Positions 59,601 to 64,000 of a stretch of DNA of 64,000 nucleotides are shown in pieces; the stretch's first letter is position 1, and every line of letters starts with the position of its first letter. The DNA is from Syngnathus acus. Taxonomy: Eukaryota; Chordata; Actinopteri; Syngnathiformes; Syngnathidae. Both the position numbers and the translations under genes were made by a program. The DNA lies in the NCBI RefSeq assembly GCF_901709675.1, contig NC_051097.1, positions 11,448,039 through 11,512,038 of the forward strand. The letters run 5' to 3'. The notes beneath the pieces were generated by a model. It was given only the letters and a program-made list of their open reading frames with translations. It did no database searches and was not told where the DNA came from.

Positions 59601-62003
59601 AAACTATAATAATCTTGCTCTGAATTGGTGAACAAATGCGGAAGTAGGAGGTAAATACGCAAGATTGCTCCTAAAATTTTGGATTGTACAGTACTGTAAG
59701 AAGGTGGAAATTTGAGGAATGTTGATGTCCTGAATGAGCCAACCAGCTGTATGTTTCAATAGCATGAATCCGTGTTGAGGCGTGTGCAGATGACGTCGTT
59801 GAACATGTGAGCTCATCTAAAAAGGGTGGCAATCATGCAAATGTCAACGTTTGTTTCCCGACCTGAGGCGGGAGGCCGGTACCGCCGACAGTCGCTGGAG
59901 GGTCTGTGTTTGAAGTAGTAGTGGCAGTTGTCAGACCAGAGGCAGCAGTAGTAGAAGCTGAGGACGTCGTACACCCAGTGGGACTGGCCGGGCACCCGGG
60001 GGGGGTCGCGGTACGGGGGCGAGCCCCAGTCGTGGGCCCGGTCCGGGGTGCTCCCTCCGATGGAGTCGGCCGTCAGGACCTGAGCGCCGCTGCTGTCGTA
60101 GCAACACTGCTGACCCGCCCTGTACGTGGGACTGCGGACGCCATGTCCGACGTGAGCCTATTTTTTAGGAGCGCTGAGCATTTTCCGAATGGACTTGCCT
60201 GGCTTGTACGGCCCTCACGCAGTGAATACTGCCCGGGTGGTACGTGCACACGCTGCCTTTCTCCATATCGCAGCCGTAATCCGTCTGAATGCGCAAAACC
60301 AGAGAGAAATCCTTTTTTAATTCGGGCCGGCCACCCCCGAAGAAATGGCGCCTGGATTTTGAGGGCCGTTTCGTTTGAAATTTGCCTTACGTGGAATCTT
60401 CCCGTGTCAGCCCGGGCCTGCGCCAGGGTGCAGGGGCAGTCGATAATTTCGTCCAGGAAGTTGGGCAGGTCGTTTTCCAGCAGGTCCCACGCTAAACATT
60501 TGTCCAGCGCCCAAGCCCCAGAGTCGTTACGGAACTTCCAGTCCAGGTGCCAGGCCAGGGCGTGGTCCTCCGTCCACGCCGCTTCCACATTCCTAACGTT
60601 ATATTATTAGCCATCATGTCAGTTTGAAAATGATTGTTTTCCCTTTCAGCCAATAGGCTAATAGCTAGCGAGCAAGCTAGCTAGATCGATATAATGAATA
60701 CATATGTGCATAACATCGATTGTTTACATTTCTAAAATGACAGACGTCATTCAAAAGAAACTTGAACGTACACCAAACCATTTGGGTTTGCGCTCGAACT
60801 GATCCGGAGCGCTCCGAGTTCCCAACTTGAGAACTTGGCTGAAGGTTGAGGCACAAAAGTGTAGCTGCCCTTGTTGGCGCTATCCGTGGCCAGGGAGTAG
60901 AGGTACCTCCACTCGGCACGCCACTGCTCCGAGTAGGGCTTTCCTGGGGAAGAATTGCGCAATAGTTGAAAAAGTACTCAAGTGGTTTAAGTCCAAAAAA
61001 TGGACAGTGTTCCCGCAATTACCCCCTTACCAATCTCCCTGTAGCCCCACAACTCAATGTTGACCCTCTTTGCTTGGACCAGCGACGTGTTCCAGGTCAC
61101 CTGCAAGGCGCCGCCCACCCCGGGTGTGCCGTAGTACTGCCACTTGGTGGAGTTCACCAACACCGCCTTGAACTTGGAGTCCAGCTTGCCGGTATGCACT
61201 GCGCAAGACGCAAAATATTCACCGGGGTCCGAATGCGTGACGCCGGAACGGGGACGTCACGTACCCGCCAGCCAGGAGCCCGCTCTGTTGAAGGTGATGC
61301 CGTAATTGGAGGAGACCTGCACGGGGATCCAGCCGCTTTGGTAGAGGAGGGGCGAGACGCAGTGGGCGCGCTGGTTCGAGTCCACGTAACCCTTGGTCCT
61401 GATGTTGTCCACGAACCTGAACGAGGGTCATTCGGGGTCACCTCACTTTTGAGCCATCAAAGTGATTTATTGTTATTGTCTATTATATATCTGTATGTTG
61501 TCCATAATGTAAGGATATCTGGCCAATATCTGATACTTATGGGAAAGCAGGCCCCCTATTTAAAGCTTTAAATAGCTGGCTTGGGGTGACCTTTCACGCA
61601 TCCGTCATACTGTTTGTTGTATCGTGTTGTATGTCTTGGATATTGCGTGAATAAACTCAAACTCAAGTCCTACTTGCAGAGGATTCGAGAACTTTGGTTG
61701 AAGGTCGCGTGGAGTAGGACAAAATCGGTGCCGCCCAAAATGGATCCCGACTGCGGGGAGAATTCCACGCAGAATTGACGGTAATCAGGACAGCAGTCGT
61801 CCAGAGACGCGCACGTGGGCCGGCACGAACACGAGCCCGACGGTTGGCCGCATTTGCCCTCGCATGACTCGCCTCCGCAACAAAAACAAAAAAAAGTCAC
61901 ATTTTTTCACACATTTGATGGACGCAAAGTGACAAAAGATCCGCTTACCGAGTGTCCCGCTGATCCACCAGAGGAGAAGAACCAAGATGGCAGACTTTTG
62001 CAT
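56654..62003 (-). CDS. susd2: Sushi domain-containing protein 2
   Basis: Type I membrane glycoprotein with adhesion and tumour-related roles. Sixteen exons, complement(56654..56690, 56795..56888, 56970..57161, 57483..57577, 57786..57969, 58310..58558, 58651..58800, 58871..59005, 59863..60131, 60199..60284, 60391..60592, 60772..60943, 61031..61198, 61265..61416, 61674..61872, 61949..62003): 812 aa (human 822), all in phase. Order: signal peptide (1-18), somatomedin B-like Cys-rich domain (about 19-55), IPT/TIG-like region, AMOP domain (about 250-434, including [21 protein letters not shown] and [12 protein letters not shown]), von Willebrand D domain (from 435, with the FGDPHF site typical of proteolysed vWD modules), sushi domain (about 706-765), transmembrane helix (about 772-796) and a short basic tail. 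Intron 7 has a GC donor (CAG|GCAAGT). Intron 8 carries a promoter-like module. Confidence 0.96.
59053..59066 (-). promoter_or_regulatory. CTCF-like motif
   Basis: The minus strand reads CCGCTAGAGGGCGT, a strong CTCF core match in susd2 intron 8, facing left, about 160 bp from a ZNF143-like site. Confidence 0.5.
59227..59406 (+). promoter_or_regulatory. Promoter-like module and first-exon-like frame in susd2 intron 8
   Basis: Within 100 bp lie a ZNF143-type site (CTGGGAGTTGTAGT, 59227-59240), an ETS word (GCGGAAGT, 59259-59266), ACGTCA (59268-59273), an inverted-CCAAT-context GCCAAT (59284-59289), GCCATCTG (YY1-like, about 59302) and a full CRE TGACGTCA (59311-59318). An ATG at 59310 opens a frame that runs without stop to a consensus donor (CCAG|GTAAGG, 59406/59407). 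The protein ([18 protein letters not shown]...) is not recognised. This is the composition of a housekeeping promoter with a first exon, antisense to susd2. Confidence 0.4.
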
Positions 62004-62483
62004 CTTTGGGCTTTTGTGTGAGCGGCCGACGAAACTTGGCCGGCCCGCTCCGGATGACATTCAATCATCAACTGAAGCCCGTCGCTTTAGATAACGCTTT
62101 GGATGACGGCTCGGCGGAGGTTCGCGTCGCGCCGTCGCCGGACTTTGGCCCGCTTTTATTCCACTCTTCTCAAGACAAAAAAGTCATGGCCGCTGCCCGG
62201 CGTCTTTTACTGCTCTCGTGAGCACCTTTGACACCACTCAAAGTTTTATGTGGGCTTTTTATAGAGTGCAGCTGCACGTATCAATCTGAGGCCATCGCGA
62301 TAAAGAAAGCAGTGTCCAATAAGTCTTAGGAATGGAATGAGGCCTCACGCGGCCGCTGGCTTTTTGGTGAACGCTTAGGCCTACTACTCTACCTGCTGTC
62401 GCTCATAATTGGGAGGCTTTGTGTTTTTAGTAGGTGCTACTATTTGATGGAAAGGTTTGAGAACCCGCAGAACCAGGAGAGCG

Positions 62484-62497
62484 CCGTTAGGGGGCAG
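62484..62497 (+). promoter_or_regulatory. CTCF-like motif
   Basis: CCGTTAGGGGGCAG, good core match, facing right. Confidence 0.4.
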
Positions 62498-62753
62498 CAC
62501 TCAACCTTCAATGATTTAATCTCAGAAGCATCTGCTTTTATTGTCATCAACAGTGACAAAAGTTTCCAATACAACGTTGACATGGTGGTTACCAAGTGTG
62601 CTGTAAATCATTTGTTTCTATTTTTTTTTTTACTCAATCCTCGAGTGAAATATTGGCATTAACAGTTAATATGCTGTTGGATGAGATTAAGTGGCAAAAA
62701 GTAAAAAAAAGAAAAAAAGTTTCTTGAGTGAGCGTGGCTGTTTGCAAAATCTG

Positions 62754-62767
62754 CCGGCAGGGGGCGA
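62754..62767 (+). promoter_or_regulatory. CTCF-like motif
   Basis: CCGGCAGGGGGCGA, good core match, facing right. Confidence 0.45.
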
Positions 62768-62835
62768 CGTCGTCCCAAATCATCTGGATTTGGCGCTCGT
62801 GGATTCCTGAGGAGGACGTTGAATCATTAAGTGTG

Positions 62836-62841
62836 TTTATT
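62836..62841 (-). terminator. Possible myosin polyadenylation signal
   Basis: AATAAA on the minus strand only 17 bp past the stop codon. This is unusually close, so a more distal signal (for example TTTATT near 62538 on the plus strand) may be used instead. Confidence 0.3.
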
Positions 62842-62858
62842 TTTTCTGCTCGAACAGA

Positions 62859-63924
62859 TTAGGATTTTTTTTTTTTTACCACAGTCAAATGTCCGTTTTT
62901 GGCTCGGTAGACCGCCGACTCGTGACCGCTCCTGAAATCGACGAAGCCTTCTCTGCCATGCTGGATGTCAAATCGCACGCTGGGTTTCAAATTGGACTCA
63001 ATTAGTAGGACAGTGAAAGCCCCGCCCCTCCCCCACGTACCTGCCCTGGACCACCCGGATGAAGTCCCGCTTGTCGACGATGGCGTTCAGCTTGGCGAGG
63101 GCTTCGAACAGGAAGTCGCACTGCAGAACGAGATCCCCCTAGCGCAAAAAAAATACTCCGAGTCGAGAAAAGGCGGCAATTGGCAAACTCAAGAGCATCA
63201 TCTTGTACCTTCTGCTTGATGTCATCGCAGGTGACGTGCAGAATCAGGACATTGTCGCTCAGGTTGCTCACGGAAACTCCTGAAGGCAGAACAAGATGTC
63301 GTCAAGAGCGCTTCCTCGAGGAGCGGCCCTCGGCTACAGCCGGACCTTTCAGCGAGCCGTAACGGATCCTCTGCTTGATCTTGGCCCGGTCCAGCAGGTA
63401 GGCGGCTTCTCTGGCGAAGACCAGCTGGCGAGGACGAGGTCGAAAGCCGTTGCGGTCGTACTTCACCACCGGGACGCCGTACTGCCGGCGGCGAGTCAAA
63501 ATCCCGTTGCGTAATGGCCGTCGCCAGCATTTAGACGGCGCCCAAATTTACCTTCACGTTCTCGTGCTCCATCATCTGCAACACTTTCACGTTCATGTCT
63601 GTCAAGCCCAGATGGACAAAATGGAAAAGCGTTAACGGTGGAGGTGGATGTCATTTGACGGCTCGCCCGACCGGACCTGCCTATTCTGGTGTGGAGGAAA
63701 GGTGAGCGCACGCTCAGCGGGTAGTTCTCCTTCCTGCCCTTGAACATGGAGCTGGTCTGCGCTTTCAGCACCAGCTGCCGACGAGCCCAAAAGATCACGC
63801 TCGCCATTTGGCGACGCGCAAATGCCAGAGCGGGACGTACCTGCGCCTTCCTCTCCTGGGAAATCCCTCGCACGTATTTGCGCACCATGTGGCGAATGAA
63901 GAGTTGCTTCAGGAACATCGATGC
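62859..63924 (-). CDS. myo1h: Class I myosin tail (TH1), probably myosin-1H
   Basis: Single-headed, membrane-binding actin motor of the myosin 1C/1H group. Only the 3' end is in the window: seven exons, complement(62859..62979, 63041..63138, 63209..63279, 63346..63481, 63552..63598, 63672..63774, 63841..63924), in phase, 219 codons before the stop. They encode the post-IQ segment (FLKQLFIRHMVRKYVRG) and the TH1 domain that binds acidic phospholipids: SSMFKGRKENYPLSV, VPVVKYDRNGFRPRPRQLVF, AKIKQRIRYGSLKGVSVS, LILHV, GDLVLQCDFLFEAL and FVDFRSG...AKNGHLTVV. The motor and IQ motifs lie to the right. The 1H assignment rests on TH1 details and on 12q24-type neighbours (tesc, taok3); 1C is the alternative. 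The end is VVKKKKS, encoded through a run of 13 A. Confidence 0.8.
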
Positions 63925-64000
63925 CTGCAAAGCGGGAGGGGGCGGGACTAAGCACCTCCAGATGGCCGTAAACAAATATGGCCGCCGGCCGGCAGACCTC

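Larger units (their letters stand above)
62004..62835. other. susd2-myo1h intergenic region
   Basis: The susd2 promoter lies just above 62003. Two rightward CTCF-like motifs occur (62484-62497 and 62754-62767). The region also holds A and T runs. No gene is supported. Confidence 0.5.

Noticed and set aside
63672-63774. A third GC donor in the myosin tail (after ..HTRI)
   Set aside because: A GT donor 10 bases further on (TCCG|GTCGGG) keeps the frame and gives the spacing seen in myosin 1C, so no GC donor is needed.

Overview
This is vertebrate nuclear DNA, almost certainly from a ray-finned (teleost) fish. Every recognisable gene is intron-containing with GT-AG (rarely GC-AG) splice sites and encodes a vertebrate-specific or vertebrate-type protein. 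Introns and spacers are short, as in compact percomorph genomes, and simple repeats (CA, GA, GGAA, long G or C runs) are everywhere. There are no operons, ribosome binding sites, CRISPR arrays or insertion sequences. I rebuilt the coding exons by hand. For the nine complete genes the exons join in phase from ATG to stop and give protein lengths close to the known family lengths, except map1b, which is clearly shorter. nos1ap and myo1h run off the window, and the TAOK3-like gene lacks its 5' half.

Layout from left to right: nos1ap (5' end only, minus, leaves the window on the left); cacfd1 (minus, 165 aa); ptcd2 (minus, 385 aa); map1b (minus, 1815 aa); ptger4 (plus, 427 aa); ttc33 (minus, 269 aa); zmat5 (plus, 172 aa); cabp7 (minus, 213 aa); a roughly 11.5 kb gene desert; tesc (plus, 215 aa); a LIF/M17-type cytokine (minus, 211 aa); the coiled-coil C-terminal half of a TAOK3-type kinase (minus, no kinase exons visible); susd2 (minus, 812 aa, 16 exons); and the C-terminal tail of a class I myosin, probably myo1h (minus, leaves the window on the right).

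The order joins two blocks that are separate in tetrapods. ptcd2-map1b and ptger4-ttc33 correspond to human chromosome 5. zmat5-cabp7-lif and susd2 correspond to human 22q11-q12, and tesc-taok3-myo1h to 12q24. The join falls in the 467 bp between the head-to-head genes ttc33 and zmat5. The genes share no single pathway: they cover cytoskeleton (map1b, myo1h), calcium and kinase signalling (cabp7, tesc, TAOK3-like), extracellular or receptor signalling (ptger4, lif, susd2, cacfd1) and RNA metabolism (ptcd2 in mitochondria, zmat5 in the minor spliceosome).

Points most worth checking: (1) the TAOK3-like gene without kinase exons, lying next to an orphan CpG island; (2) an orphan CpG-island exon with a signal peptide; (3) a promoter-like module with an open first exon inside susd2 intron 8; (4) eleven CTCF-like motifs whose orientations form convergent sets; (5) a map1b that lacks the repeat domain and has an uninterrupted 3' coding exon; (6) an AU-rich element in the lif 3' UTR; (7) short DNA-transposon-like elements with shared termini. 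I found no clearly new multi-gene system. The species and all functional inferences need database comparison, which I could not run.
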